Source of the DNA: an uncultured Bacteroidales bacterium
GTDB lineage: Bacteria > Bacteroidota > Bacteroidia > Bacteroidales > Marinilabiliaceae
Direction of reading: 5' to 3'
Assembly: GCA_934699135.1 (NCBI GenBank)
Contig: CAKUVM010000002.1
Coordinates: 62,001-126,000, forward strand
Length of the DNA: 64,000 nt
Positions 8,417-18,700 of the stretch are shown here, piece by piece. Position numbers and translations under genes: made by a program. The notes beneath the pieces were generated by a model, which saw only the letters and a list, made by a program, of their open reading frames with translations, did not search any database and was not told the DNA's origin. Numbering within the stretch: position 1 is the first letter of the stretch; each line of letters begins with the position of its first letter.

Positions 8417-9874
8417 TCAGTCCTCATCGTCCTCAGGATAGTCAGAGACCTTCTCCGACTTGATGGGCACGATGCGCCAGTTGTCGACGAAGACGCTTGG
8501 GCCAGTGAACTTGTCCGAGACAACGTCCACGCCATCATAAGAGAAATCTGTGTTGACGAAGCCCATGCCGAAGTTGCGGTACGACGCGCTGTTGCGCGCG
8601 TCAACGACGTCTTGGAAAGTCTTCTCGAAGAAACCGCCAAAGGTGTTGGACTCCGACGGGCGCTTGCCATCGGCCAGGATGCTGGAGAACGGCACGGTGA
8701 CGGTCTGCCAGCCATCGTTTTTGAAAGGCACAATCTCGCCGCCCTTTATCCAGGGCACGCAGTAGGCCGCCATGCTCGCCTCGTTGTCATCGTCAGAGCC
8801 TATGCCGGCGAAGTTGAAGTTGTTGATGAGGCAGAGCTCAATGAAGCCCGTGCCCGTCCACTCCTGCGGGCAGTATATGTCGAACTGGATGGCGATGTCG
8901 TTGGTCGACGTCTCGGCCGGGATGATGTCAAAGACTCGGCTCCAGTCGTCGGTCGGCTCGTCATTGCCGGCCGTCCAGCACTCCGAGGCCCTGGGCTTGC
9001 CGGAGGCAATGCCGCCCTCGTCAAGCAGACGCTGCGGGATGAGGGGCAGGCACAGGCCTCGTCCCGATCCTGCAGGGTCGTCGACAAGGTCGGTGTCATA
9101 GACCATTGACGCTCCGGCCTTGATGTTGCCATCATCATCCTTGCCGCCCCAGAAGCCTTGCACGCCCACGCCGTCGAAGTTGAGGATGAGGCCCTTGGTG
9201 TAGTTGAAGTAGGCGGGAGTCTTGCCCACGCCGTTGGCGCACTCAAAAGAGAGGATGCCCCCCTCGGTGACGCCGTCGGGCATCACGAAGCTGAACCACT
9301 CGCCGTCTTCATTGTCAGACTCTATGCCCTCAGTGACCTCGACGCCGCCAGGCAGCGTGACCTTGGCAGTCTCCTGAAGGTTGGCACCGTAGACCGTCAC
9401 CTTCTCACCAGGCTGCGGCATGGTGCAGCTGAGTTTCTCAACCGACGGGCTGGCGGCGCGGATGACAAGGTTGTCAAACGTGAACTCGGCCTTGTCCTTG
9501 ACAAGACGGATTTTGTTGCGCTCCGCCGGGTCGGCGCTTACGATTGGCGTGTTCTTGTTGATGGTGATGAGCATGGAGTTGTCTGACACATAGGCGCGGT
9601 TGAAGTAGGTGTCATAGCCGTTGATGTAGACTTTCTTCATGCCGTACAGTCCCGAGCCCTCAAGGCGGATCAGCTGCCCCACGCGGGCAAAGGTGCCGGT
9701 TATGTCACGGTCAGGTGTCTTGCTCTCGGCATCTTCCAAGTATACCCTCTCCACCACGATGCTCTTCTTTTGGGCGTCGGAGTCGAAGTAGTCGTCATCC
9801 TCCTCGCAGCCCGTGAAGGCCGCAGCGGAGATCACGAGACCCGACAGGCAGATATATTTTAGCGCTTTCATCAT
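8417..9874 (-). CDS. Surface glycan-binding lipoprotein (SusE-position, SGBP-B type) with TIG-like domains
   Basis: A 485-residue lipoprotein with lipobox AFTGC (Cys23) followed by EEDDD, an acidic surface-export signature. After the linker come two TIG/IPT-like immunoglobulin folds: about 45-135 (VGQLIRLEGSGLYGMKKVYING) and about 138-230 (PQPGEKVTVYGANLQETAKVTLPGG shortened here by position). The C-terminal half (about 235-480) opens with LILNFDGVGVQGFWGG and looks like the glycan-binding domain of Bacteroidetes SGBP-B proteins. Catalytic residues are not expected. It lies between susD and the xylanase, the usual position for the second surface glycan-binding protein of a xylan locus. Two consecutive ATGs at the start make residue 1 or 2 equally possible. 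Confidence 0.82.
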   Translation of the reverse strand: MMKALKYICLSGLVISAAAFTGCEEDDDYFDSDAQKKSIVVERVYLEDAESKTPDRDITGTFARVGQLIRLEGSGLYGMKKVYINGYDTYFNRAYVSDNSMLITINKNTPIVSADPAERNKIRLVKDKAEFTFDNLVIRAASPSVEKLSCTMPQPGEKVTVYGANLQETAKVTLPGGVEVTEGIESDNEDGEWFSFVMPDGVTEGGILSFECANGVGKTPAYFNYTKGLILNFDGVGVQGFWGGKDDDGNIKAGASMVYDTDLVDDPAGSGRGLCLPLIPQRLLDEGGIASGKPRASECWTAGNDEPTDDWSRVFDIIPAETSTNDIAIQFDIYCPQEWTGTGFIELCLINNFNFAGIGSDDDNEASMAAYCVPWIKGGEIVPFKNDGWQTVTVPFSSILADGKRPSESNTFGGFFEKTFQDVVDARNSASYRNFGMGFVNTDFSYDGVDVVSDKFTGPSVFVDNWRIVPIKSEKVSDYPEDDED

Positions 9875-9922
9875 TTCTTGTTTTTCTGGTTAAAAAGCCA
9901 AAGTAGACTGGGCAAGCGCCCG

Positions 9923-11602
9923 TTAATCAAAGAGGGTGGCCTCGTCCACCTCGCGCTCGCCGAAGTTGTATGCCACGGGCTCCTGATTCAGGAGCGGGTC
10001 TCGGCCTGCGTCGACGTCAGAGATGGGCAACAGGAGGCGCGCCTCGGTGGCTACGGAGACGCCCGTGCCGTCGGACGTCTTCTCATATTGGCAGGCCTCG
10101 GCCTCGTTCCACTTGTAGCCGGCGTTACGCTCCTGGCTGTTGAGGTAGTTGACCACCTCGCTCTCCTTGTAGTATGAGCGGCGCAGCAGGTCATACCAAT
10201 ATTGGCCCTCGAAAGCCAGCTCAATGCGGCGCTCATAGGCGAGCGTCTCATAGTCGAGCCTGGTGATGTCCGGCATCCCGGCGCGCTGGCGCACCTTGTT
10301 GAGGTAGCTGAGCGGCTCTTCGTCTTTGAGGAACTCATTATTGCCCATGCATGCCTCGGCGTAGTTGAAGTAGACCTCGGGGAGGCGCATCATGTAGGTG
10401 TTGAGGCCGGAGCTTTGCTGGTAGCTCTGCCCGTTGTCGTCCATCTTGCCGATGACATATTTGACCACTCCGCACTTGTTGTCATAGCCCGTCTCGGTCT
10501 CGTTGTAGGTGTAGCCGCCGTTCTTCTTGTTGAGGTTGGGATAGTACTCACCCACCGTGGCGATGGTGTAGTGTCGGCGGATCCGGTCTTGCGGGTCGTA
10601 GGTGCGAACCAGGTCGTAGCTGGCGTAGGTGGCTCCGCCCCAGTTGACCTCGCCCACCATGGTGCTCCAGCTGAAGAACGCGGGCATGGGGTTGGCGCAG
10701 CCGCCAATGGCGGACGTGGATCCCTTTAGCCACTGGAGTTGGAAGATGCTCTCGGAGTTGTTGTTGGTGCCGGCAACGCTGAAGAGGTCGCCATAGTTGC
10801 TGACGAGCGCGTAGGGGCCTTCCTCGATGCACTTCTTCGCAGCCTTGCGCGCCAGGTCGAGATAATACGGGTTCCTCTGGCCGCGGTTGAAGTCGGTGGC
10901 GATGTTGGAGCCGTCGTACTGCCCCTCTGTCGTGAGGCCGGCCATGGAGAGGTAGAGGCGGCTGAGCATGCCGTAGGCGGCATATTTGTTCACTCGGCCC
11001 TCGCCTCGCTCGGTTTCGGGCAGGTTTTTGGCAGCATACTCCAGGTCTCGGATGGCGAACTCCATGGCGTCCGTGCGGCGGTTTGCCGGCACGACGGTGT
11101 TGTTCACCATGGCGGCGGTGTTCTCATAAATGATGGCCTTGCCCCAAACGGAGGCGATGTACCAGTAGGCCACGCCGCGCATGAACCGGCACTCGGCCAC
11201 AGACCCGGCTCGGAACTCGTCAGAGATGCCTGTGGACTTGTAGCGGATGTTGTTTATGGCGTTGTTGCTCTGGGCCACAACGCTGTAGAAAGAACCCCAC
11301 GCGTCGCTCAGGCCGGGGCTGAGACTGGTCTCGGTGAAGTTGGTGTAGGGGTAGATGTAGTCCGACCAACGGGCCGTGATGTTGTTCGCGCGCCCGTCGC
11401 CAATGCTGTAGTAAAACTTCTCGTTGAAGCCCGCCCACACGTAGTTGTAGAGGGGGTATATGGCGCTCTCGACGGGCTCCTCCCCAACGAAATAGGAGTC
11501 CTCATTGGCCTGATAGGTGTTCTCGCTCGTCAGGAAGTCATCGCAACCGGCGAGGGAGAGAGAACCTAGAGCCAAAGCGCCTATGAATATGTCGTTTCTC
11601 AT
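9923..11602 (-). CDS. susD: SusD/RagB family outer-membrane nutrient-binding lipoprotein
   Basis: Starting at the ATG at 11602 (the frame also extends to a TTG at 11608), this is a 559-residue lipoprotein with lipobox SLAGC and Cys20 followed by DDF. The N-terminal helical repeats include NNAINNIRYKSTG and the SusD-typical ECRFMRGVAYWYIASVWG. The C-terminal RagB/SusD domain includes MRLPEVYFNYAEA, YLNKVRQRAGMPD and YERRIELAFEGQYWYDLLR. SusD caps the SusC channel and delivers oligosaccharides to it. It starts 35 nt after the susC stop, the usual pair. Context makes xylo-oligosaccharides the likely ligand. The symbol denotes the family, not starch specificity. Confidence 0.95.
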   Translation of the reverse strand: MRNDIFIGALALGSLSLAGCDDFLTSENTYQANEDSYFVGEEPVESAIYPLYNYVWAGFNEKFYYSIGDGRANNITARWSDYIYPYTNFTETSLSPGLSDAWGSFYSVVAQSNNAINNIRYKSTGISDEFRAGSVAECRFMRGVAYWYIASVWGKAIIYENTAAMVNNTVVPANRRTDAMEFAIRDLEYAAKNLPETERGEGRVNKYAAYGMLSRLYLSMAGLTTEGQYDGSNIATDFNRGQRNPYYLDLARKAAKKCIEEGPYALVSNYGDLFSVAGTNNNSESIFQLQWLKGSTSAIGGCANPMPAFFSWSTMVGEVNWGGATYASYDLVRTYDPQDRIRRHYTIATVGEYYPNLNKKNGGYTYNETETGYDNKCGVVKYVIGKMDDNGQSYQQSSGLNTYMMRLPEVYFNYAEACMGNNEFLKDEEPLSYLNKVRQRAGMPDITRLDYETLAYERRIELAFEGQYWYDLLRRSYYKESEVVNYLNSQERNAGYKWNEAEACQYEKTSDGTGVSVATEARLLLPISDVDAGRDPLLNQEPVAYNFGEREVDEATLFD

Positions 11603-11637
11603 TGTCAATTTAGTGTTAAGTTATTAATATTAACAAC

Positions 11638-14600
11638 TTAGAAGCTAGCCGAGAGGCCGAAAGTGAAGATGCGCGGCGACGGGTAGCGGCCATAGTCGAA
11701 GCCCGTCATGAGCGCGTCGCCATACATGGCGCCGATCTCGGGGTCCATACCCTTATATTTCGTCCAGGTGTAGACGTTCTGCACGTTGGCGTAGACGCGG
11801 ATGTTGGAGAGGCGCGCGGCGCTCATCCACTTCCAGCTGCTTGGGAACGTGTAGCTGAGCGATACGTTCTGCAGGCGGATGTAAGACGCGTCTTCCACGA
11901 AGAGGTCGGAGGCGCGGGTGTAGTTGGCGTTGGCGTCAGACACCTGCATGGCGGCCATCTTGCTGTCGCCGCCCACCACGTGGAGGTTACGGTAGTCGTC
12001 ATCGGGGCCGTTGGGGTCGATCTTCTCCACCTTGGCGTAGTTGAGCGCATGCTTGAGGATGTTGCTGTTGACGCGTGGGTCCTCAATTCGGCTGCGGGTG
12101 AAGTTCATGGCGTCGTTGCCATAGCTGCCGGAGAAGAAGACCGTGAGGTCTATTCCTTTCCAAGAGAAGCTGTTGCCGATGCCGTAGGTGAACTTGGGCT
12201 CGGGGTTGCCAATGAATGTGCAGTCCTCATTGTTGATCACGCCGTCGCCATTGAGGTCGGCGAAGCGGTAGTCACCGATAAAGGTGCCGTTCTTGTCAAT
12301 TATGTTGCCCTCCGGGAGAGCCACTTGGTGGACGTTGCCGTCGCTGTCAGTGTAGAAGAAATCTTCGGGCTTGTCAAACCGGCCTATCACCTTATATCCC
12401 CAGAACTGGCCTATGGGCTTGCCTGCCACGGTGCGCGTGACTGTATATTTTGACGAGCCGATCTGATACGTCTTGTCAATGGTGGAGCTGGCAGAGTCGA
12501 GTTCCTTGACCTTGTTGCGGTTGAGCGAGAAGACCAGGTTGGTGCGCCAAGAGAATCCGTGCTTGTCAATATTGACCGTGTTGAGAGTCAGCTCCAAACC
12601 CTTGTTCTCCAGAGAGCCCACGTTGCCCCACGGGTTGGAGGCGGCGCCGTAGCCCTCGGAGCCGAGGAACGCCGGCAGCGGGAGCTGGAGCAGCAGGTTG
12701 CGCGTCTTCTTGTAGTAGGCGTCAGCGATCAGCTCAATGCGGTTGGAGAGGAACGAGAGGTCGAGACCGACGTTATAGGAGTCCGTGGTCTCCCACTCCA
12801 GGTCGGGGTTGGCGGTGTTGCCCGTCAAGACGCCCGTGCCCCATGGCGTGGTCTTGTATGAGAGGATGGACATATACGCCCAGTCGGATACGTTCTGGTT
12901 ACCCGTCTGACCCCAGCCGAGACGGAGCTTGGTGTTTGTCAAGACATCCTGCTCGGGGAAGAAATTCTCGTTGGAGACCTTCCAAGCCAAAGCCGCAGAG
13001 GGGAACCAGCCCCAACGGTTGTCCTCGGAGAACTTGCTGGAGCCGTCTCGGCGGATTGTCGCCGTGAGCAGGTAGCGGTCGTCGAACGAGTAGAAGACGC
13101 GGCCGAAGAGGGACGAGATGGAGCTGTCGTTCTTATAGCCCTTGGCGCTGCTGGTGCTGGCGTCGCCGGCCGAGATGTCTGGCGTGGTGTTGGAAGAGAA
13201 TCCGTTGACGGAGGCGAACTGATACTCATAGTTGCTGTGGTTCATCTCCTGACCCACCATGACGTTGAGGTTGTGGATTTCGGCAAACACCTTGTCATAG
13301 GTAAGCGTGTTTCTCCAGCTCCAGTAGCGCGTGTTGGTCTTAGTCCATTCGCTGGTGCGGATGTCTTGCGTAAGGACGCCGAACTTGTAGTCCGGGCAAT
13401 AATAGTAGTCCCTGTTGAAATTATAGTCGGCCGAGACTTCGCTCTTGAGCTTGAGACCGTCTATGATGTCGGCCTCCACATAGGCGCCGAAGCGGAAGTT
13501 TATCTTCCTGTTATAGTTGGTCTTGAGCTTGGCCAAGCCGAGCGGGTTGAGCGGCATCCAGACGTCGTCGGGGCCGTCAAAAGAGCCGTCGGGGCTGGTG
13601 ACGGCCACCGTGGGCTGCTGCATGAGGGCGCTCATGATGACGCCGTTGTCAACGCCCACCTCCTGCTTGCTCTCGGAGAAGTTGAAGTTGGCGCCGGAGC
13701 GGAGGAACTTCTTCACCTCGGAGTCAATGGAGCCGCGGAAAGAGACGCGCTTGAAGCTGGAACCCTCGGCGATGCCCTCCTGGTCCAGATAGCCGCCGCT
13801 GAGGGCGTAGGTGGTCTTGTCTTTGCCGCCCGTTATGGAGAGGTTGTGGCTTTGCATGACCGCCTTGCGGAACAGCTCGTCTTGCCAATTGGTGCCCTCG
13901 CCCAGCAGGTCGGGGCGCACGAAGGCGGAGCTGGCGTCGACGCCCGTGCCCTTCTCGGCGCGCGCGTTGTGATGCTCGGCATATTCGCGGAGGTTGAGCA
14001 TATCGAGCTGCACCGGCATCTCCTGCCATCCGGCGTAGCCGTCATATGTGATGGTGCTCTCGCCGCTCTTGCCTTTCTTTGTGGTGATCATGATGACGCC
14101 GTTAGACGCGCGGGAGCCGTAGATGGCCGTGGCGGACGCGTCTTTGAGCACGTCCATCGACACAATGTCCGACGGGTTGATGCTGGAGAGCGGGTTGCTG
14201 TTGGCGTCGCTCGTGGCGGCGTCGATGACCACCCCGTCGATGACGAAGATTGGCTGGTTCGAGGCGTTGAGCGAGTTCGTGCCGCGAATCCTGATGGAGG
14301 TCGAGGCGCCGGGTTGACCAGAGTTGGCCTGGATGGAGACGCCGGCCGCGCGGCCCTGGAGGACCTGGTCGACAGACGTCACGACAGACTTCTTTATGGC
14401 GTCGTCTCCCACCGAGACGACGGAGCCGGTCATATCCGAGCGCTTCATAGCGCCGTAGCCCACGACGACGATGTCATCGAGCTCCACGTTGTCCTCCTTC
14501 ATCACCACGTCCACGGTCGTCTTGCCCGTTACGTCAATCTCTTGGTTCTCATAGCCTATGAAGCTGACCTTGATCTTGTTGGAGTTGACGCGCAGCTGGA

Positions 14601-14796
14601 ACTTGCCGTCAATGTCGGCCACGGTTCCGTTTGTCGTCCCTTCCTCCACCACGGCCGCGCCCACCACGGGCTGGCCATGGCCGTCCTTGATTGTGCCGCT
14701 GATGGTGCGCTCCCCTTGCGCCCACGCCACCTGCCCAAGCAGGAGCATCAGCAGCGCGACGAGGCCGGCGGCTAAGTTGCCTGAAAATCTTCTCAT
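11638..14796 (-). CDS. susC: SusC/RagA family TonB-dependent outer-membrane transporter
   Basis: A 1052-residue outer-membrane protein with a signal peptide ending AWA at about 26. A carboxypeptidase-regulatory-like domain follows (about 29-105, TISGTIKDGHGQPVVGAAV). The TonB-box region with the SusC signature DDIVVVGYG is at 107-115, then the plug (RGTNSLNASNQPIFVIDGV, SIYGSRASNGVIMITTKKG-like) and a long beta-barrel ending in phenylalanine (TFGLSASF). It imports oligosaccharides with SusD using TonB energy. It is the first gene of the locus, preceded by 961 nt without a gene; no hybrid two-component or sigma/anti-sigma regulator is seen nearby, so the regulator probably lies elsewhere. Confidence 0.96.
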   Translation of the reverse strand: MRRFSGNLAAGLVALLMLLLGQVAWAQGERTISGTIKDGHGQPVVGAAVVEEGTTNGTVADIDGKFQLRVNSNKIKVSFIGYENQEIDVTGKTTVDVVMKEDNVELDDIVVVGYGAMKRSDMTGSVVSVGDDAIKKSVVTSVDQVLQGRAAGVSIQANSGQPGASTSIRIRGTNSLNASNQPIFVIDGVVIDAATSDANSNPLSSINPSDIVSMDVLKDASATAIYGSRASNGVIMITTKKGKSGESTITYDGYAGWQEMPVQLDMLNLREYAEHHNARAEKGTGVDASSAFVRPDLLGEGTNWQDELFRKAVMQSHNLSITGGKDKTTYALSGGYLDQEGIAEGSSFKRVSFRGSIDSEVKKFLRSGANFNFSESKQEVGVDNGVIMSALMQQPTVAVTSPDGSFDGPDDVWMPLNPLGLAKLKTNYNRKINFRFGAYVEADIIDGLKLKSEVSADYNFNRDYYYCPDYKFGVLTQDIRTSEWTKTNTRYWSWRNTLTYDKVFAEIHNLNVMVGQEMNHSNYEYQFASVNGFSSNTTPDISAGDASTSSAKGYKNDSSISSLFGRVFYSFDDRYLLTATIRRDGSSKFSEDNRWGWFPSAALAWKVSNENFFPEQDVLTNTKLRLGWGQTGNQNVSDWAYMSILSYKTTPWGTGVLTGNTANPDLEWETTDSYNVGLDLSFLSNRIELIADAYYKKTRNLLLQLPLPAFLGSEGYGAASNPWGNVGSLENKGLELTLNTVNIDKHGFSWRTNLVFSLNRNKVKELDSASSTIDKTYQIGSSKYTVTRTVAGKPIGQFWGYKVIGRFDKPEDFFYTDSDGNVHQVALPEGNIIDKNGTFIGDYRFADLNGDGVINNEDCTFIGNPEPKFTYGIGNSFSWKGIDLTVFFSGSYGNDAMNFTRSRIEDPRVNSNILKHALNYAKVEKIDPNGPDDDYRNLHVVGGDSKMAAMQVSDANANYTRASDLFVEDASYIRLQNVSLSYTFPSSWKWMSAARLSNIRVYANVQNVYTWTKYKGMDPEIGAMYGDALMTGFDYGRYPSPRIFTFGLSASF

Positions 14797-15310
14797 TTCT
14801 ACGTTTCTTTTTCAGTTAACGATTAGTGATACACATTCTCGAGCCGCCCGCCATAATGCCCAGCGCGCCGGCGCGGCGTCTCTTTTCATCGTCCCTGCCG
14901 CGCCGGGCTTCGACGCGGCAGGCTCCGCCAATTCTGGCAAATCTCTCTTTTGTCATGGTCTTCTTGATGCTTGTATTAGTTTGTTTGTTGGTTGCTTTGA
15001 TCGTTGACAGCCCTTGCCGTTATGTCCTGTTCGTTAATTAAGCATATAGACTGAGGCTTTCTCTTTTAACAATTCAATAACTATGGGGAAAATAAGAGGA
15101 GGGCATGGCCAACCGCCAAATCACGCGGAGTCTCGAGTGGCTACAGCTCGGAAACAATATGACGGTATGGCTCATTAAGGATAGTTTTTCAGTCTGTTAC
15201 AGCATAAAGGCCGGATAGAGCCGCAGGCCGCGCTTTTGCAGCACATAGTCCATTCTGCCCTGTTCGCAGTCGCTAAATTAGCATACAAATACATATTGCG
15301 CAACATTCGA

Positions 15311-15347
15311 GGCTAATTTTAACACATAATATTTTATAAAATTAGCC
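15311..15347. repeat. AT-rich 10-bp perfect inverted repeat, operator-like
   Basis: GGCTAATTTT (15311-15320) is exactly complementary to AAAATTAGCC (15338-15347) across a 17-nt AT-rich spacer. It lies 515 nt upstream of susC and 411 nt upstream of carB. It could be a regulator site or part of a folded leader; function is unknown. Confidence 0.45.
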
Positions 15348-15659
15348 GCAGCGGCATCAAAAGGCAATAGCCGCCCCCCCCGCGGCGCACGAGCGGGCGC
15401 AAGAAGGAGACACTAAGAAAAAAGGGGAACGACCCGCGGCAGCTTGGCCTAGCGACCGCCACCAATGGGATTGACAAACGAACTTTGCTGACGAGCGGCG
15501 GGGCTGATGAGGCCCCGACCCTGAAAAATATGGCGCAAAAGGCCAAGAAACAGACAGCAAAGGTACGACAACCATCCGACAAAACGCCCGCCGCCCCTCA
15601 TTATTTCACAAAGAGTTATAATGCCGCGGGAGCGTAAGGGAGTATGAAGGAAAAATGAG

Positions 15660-15667
15660 TAATTTTG
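15660..15667 (+). promoter_or_regulatory. Possible -7 promoter element for carB
   Basis: TAATTTTG matches the Bacteroidetes -7 consensus and lies 90 nt upstream of the carB ATG. No -33 TTTG is found at the usual spacing, so support is limited. Confidence 0.3.
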
Positions 15668-15757
15668 CCGTAATGCGCGCTTCAGGCATCGGCTGCGGCT
15701 GTTAGACGACGGCGGCGCGACGAGAATAACGCAGAGATTTCATCTCACACATATATA

Positions 15758-18700
15758 ATGGTACACGAAGTAAGGAAAGTGGTCATCCTTGGCTCCGGCG
15801 CCCTCAAGATTGGCGAAGCCGGCGAGTTTGACTATTCGGGGTCGCAGGCCCTCAAGGCTCTCAAGGAGGAGGGAGTCAGGACCGTTCTCATCAACCCAAA
15901 CATCGCGACAATCCAGACGTCGGAGAACATTGCGGACAAGATCTACTTCCTGCCCGTGACCCCTTACTTCGTCGAGCAGGTCATAAAGAAAGAGAAGCCG
16001 GACGGCATCTTGCTCTCCTTTGGCGGCCAGACGGCCCTCAACTGCGGCGTGTCCCTCTTCAAGGGCGGCGTGTTGAAGAAGTATGGCGTGAAGGTGCTCG
16101 GCACCCCCGTGGAGGCCATCATCGACACAGAGGACCGCGAGATCTTCGCCAACATGCTGAAGAGCATCGACGTCAAGACCCCCCACAGCATCGCCGTGAA
16201 CACCGTGGAGGAGGCCTTGGCGGCGTCAGACAAGATCGGCTTCCCCATCATTGTCCGCGCCGCCTACACCCTCGGCGGCATGGGATCCGGCTTCTGCTCC
16301 AACCGCGAGGAGCTGATCCGGCGCGCCGAGAACGCCCTGTCATACTCCAACCAGATCCTCGTCGAGGAGAGCCTCAAGGGATGGAAAGAGGTGGAGTATG
16401 AGGTGGTTCGAGACGCCTATGACAACTGCATCACCGTCTGCAACATGGAGAACTTCGACCCTCTCGGCATCCACACCGGCGAGAGCATCGTGGTGGCCCC
16501 GTCGCAGACGCTCTCCAACAGCGAGTATCACAAGCTCCGCGAGCTTGCCATAAAGATTGTGCGCCACGTGGGCATCGTGGGCGAGTGCAACGTCCAGTAC
16601 GCCCTCGACCCCTTCTCGGAAGACTACCGCGTCATCGAGATCAACGCTCGCCTGAGCCGCTCGTCGGCCCTGGCCTCCAAGGCCACGGGCTATCCTCTGG
16701 CCTTCGTGGCGGCCAAGCTGGGCCTTGGCTACGGCCTCTGGGAGCTCAAGAACTCCGTCACCAAGACCACCCCGGCGTTCTTTGAGCCGGCGCTGGACTA
16801 CATTGTGTGCAAAATCCCGCGTTGGGACCTGGGCAAGTTCGCCGGAGTCTCCAAGCAGATTGGCTCCAGCATGAAGTCGGTTGGCGAGATCATGGCCATC
16901 GGCCGTTGCTTTGAAGAGGTCATCCAGAAAGGCCTCCGCATGGTGGGCCAGGGCATGCACGGCTTCTGCGCCAACCAGCCGCTCAAGGGCATAGACATCC
17001 GCCAAGAGCTGGAGAACCCGACAGACAAGCGCGTCTTCGCCATAAGCGAGGCCATGGCGGGCGGCATGACGGTGGACGAGATCCACAACATCACCAAGAT
17101 TGACAAGTGGTTCCTCTATAAGCTGCAACATCTCGACCAGATCCGCCGCAAGCTCACGGAGGCCAACAAGATACAAGACATCCCGGACGACCTGCTCCGC
17201 GAGGCCAAGAAGTGCGGCTTCAGCGACTTCCAAATTGCCCGCCTGGTGGGCAAGGACGGCAGCCGCAAGATGGAAGACCAGCAGCTTGAGGTCCGCACCT
17301 ACCGCAAGAGCCGCGGCATCGTGCCGGTTGTCAAGCAGATAGACACCATGGCCGGCGAGTTCCCCGCCCAGATCAACTACCTCTACCTCACCTACTGCGG
17401 CACGGAGAACGACGTGCACTACGTTGGCGACCATCGCTCCGTCATCGTGCTGGGCTCCGGAGCCTACCGCATCGGCTCATCGGTAGAGTTTGACTGGTGC
17501 TCGGTGAACGCCATCAACACCATCAAGAGCCAGGGCCTGCGCTCCGTCATGATAAACTACAACCCCGAGACCGTCTCGACGGACTATGACGTGTGCGACC
17601 GCCTCTATTTTGACGAGCTGACAGAGGAGAGGGTGCTTGACATCATTGAGCTGGAGAACCCCAGGGGCGTGATTGTCTCGGTGGGCGGCCAGATTCCTAA
17701 CAACCTGGCCATGAAGCTCTATCGCCGCAATGTGCCCATCCTCGGCACGTCGCCCATCAACATCGACAGGGCCGAGAACCGCTCCAAGTTCTCAAGCCTG
17801 CTTGACGAGCTGCACATTGACCAGCCGCGCTGGAGCGAGCTGACGACGATAGACGACATATATAAGTTCGTAGACGAGGTGGGATTCCCCGTCTTGGTGC
17901 GCCCGAGCTACGTGCTTTCCGGCGCGGCCATGAACGTGGTCTCGAACCGCGAGGAGCTGGAATATTTCCTCAACCTGGCCGCCAACGTCTCCAAGGAGTT
18001 CCCTGTCGTCGTCTCGCAATTCATTGAGCAAGCCAAGGAGATTGAGTTCGACGCCGTGGCCCAGGGTGGCGAGGTGATAGCCTACGCCATATCGGAACAC
18101 GTTGAGTTCGCCGGCGTGCACTCTGGCGACGCCACCATCGTCTTCCCGCCCCAGAAACTCTATGTCGAGACCGTCAAGCGCATCAAGAAAGTTGCCCGCA
18201 AGATTGCCAAAGCGTTGGAGATCAGCGGCCCGTTCAATATGCAGCTTATGGCCAAGAACAACGAGATCATGGTCATTGAGGTCAACCTGCGAGCCTCGCG
18301 CTCGTTCCCGTTCGTGAGCAAGGTGCTCAAGGTCAACCTCATTGAGCTTGCCACGCGCGTCATGCTCGGCCTGCCTGTGGAGAAGCCTTCAAAGAGCCTC
18401 TTCGACATAGACTACGTCGGCATCAAGGCACCTCAGTTCTCCTTCGCCCGCCTCCAAAAGGCCGACCCGGTCTTGGGCGTCGACATGTCGTCCACCGGCG
18501 AGGTGGGTTGCATAGGCAACACGTTTGACGACGCCATATTGGAGTCGATGCTCTCCGTGGGTTACAGGATTCCGAAGAAGAACATCCTCATCTCCTCCGG
18601 CGGGGCCAGGGCCAAGCTGGAGCTGCTCGAGGCCGCCAGACTGCTCAAGAGCAAGGGCTACAACCTCTTCGCCACTCACGGCACTCAGAAATATCTCCAA

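Larger units (their letters stand above)
14797..15757. other. Long intergenic region between the divergent xylan locus and carB
   Basis: No convincing gene is seen in these 961 nt; the short frames here lack family resemblance. Visible items are an AT-rich inverted repeat at 15311-15347, a TACCTTTG -7 match on the minus strand at 15558-15565, a TAATTTTG -7 match on the plus strand at 15660-15667 and a small GGGGC/GCCCC hairpin near 15505. The susC promoter must be here, with a possibly long leader, but I could not fix it. Confidence 0.6.

Noticed and set aside
13237..14775. 512-codon open frame antisense to susC
   Set aside because: It mirrors the SusC plug and barrel codons; no independent start signal or motif is seen.
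15334..15582. Possible 82-residue gene on the minus strand in the susC-carB gap
   Set aside because: The translation is Ser/Pro/Arg-rich without a domain, and the -7 match at 15558-15565 lies inside the frame rather than before it.
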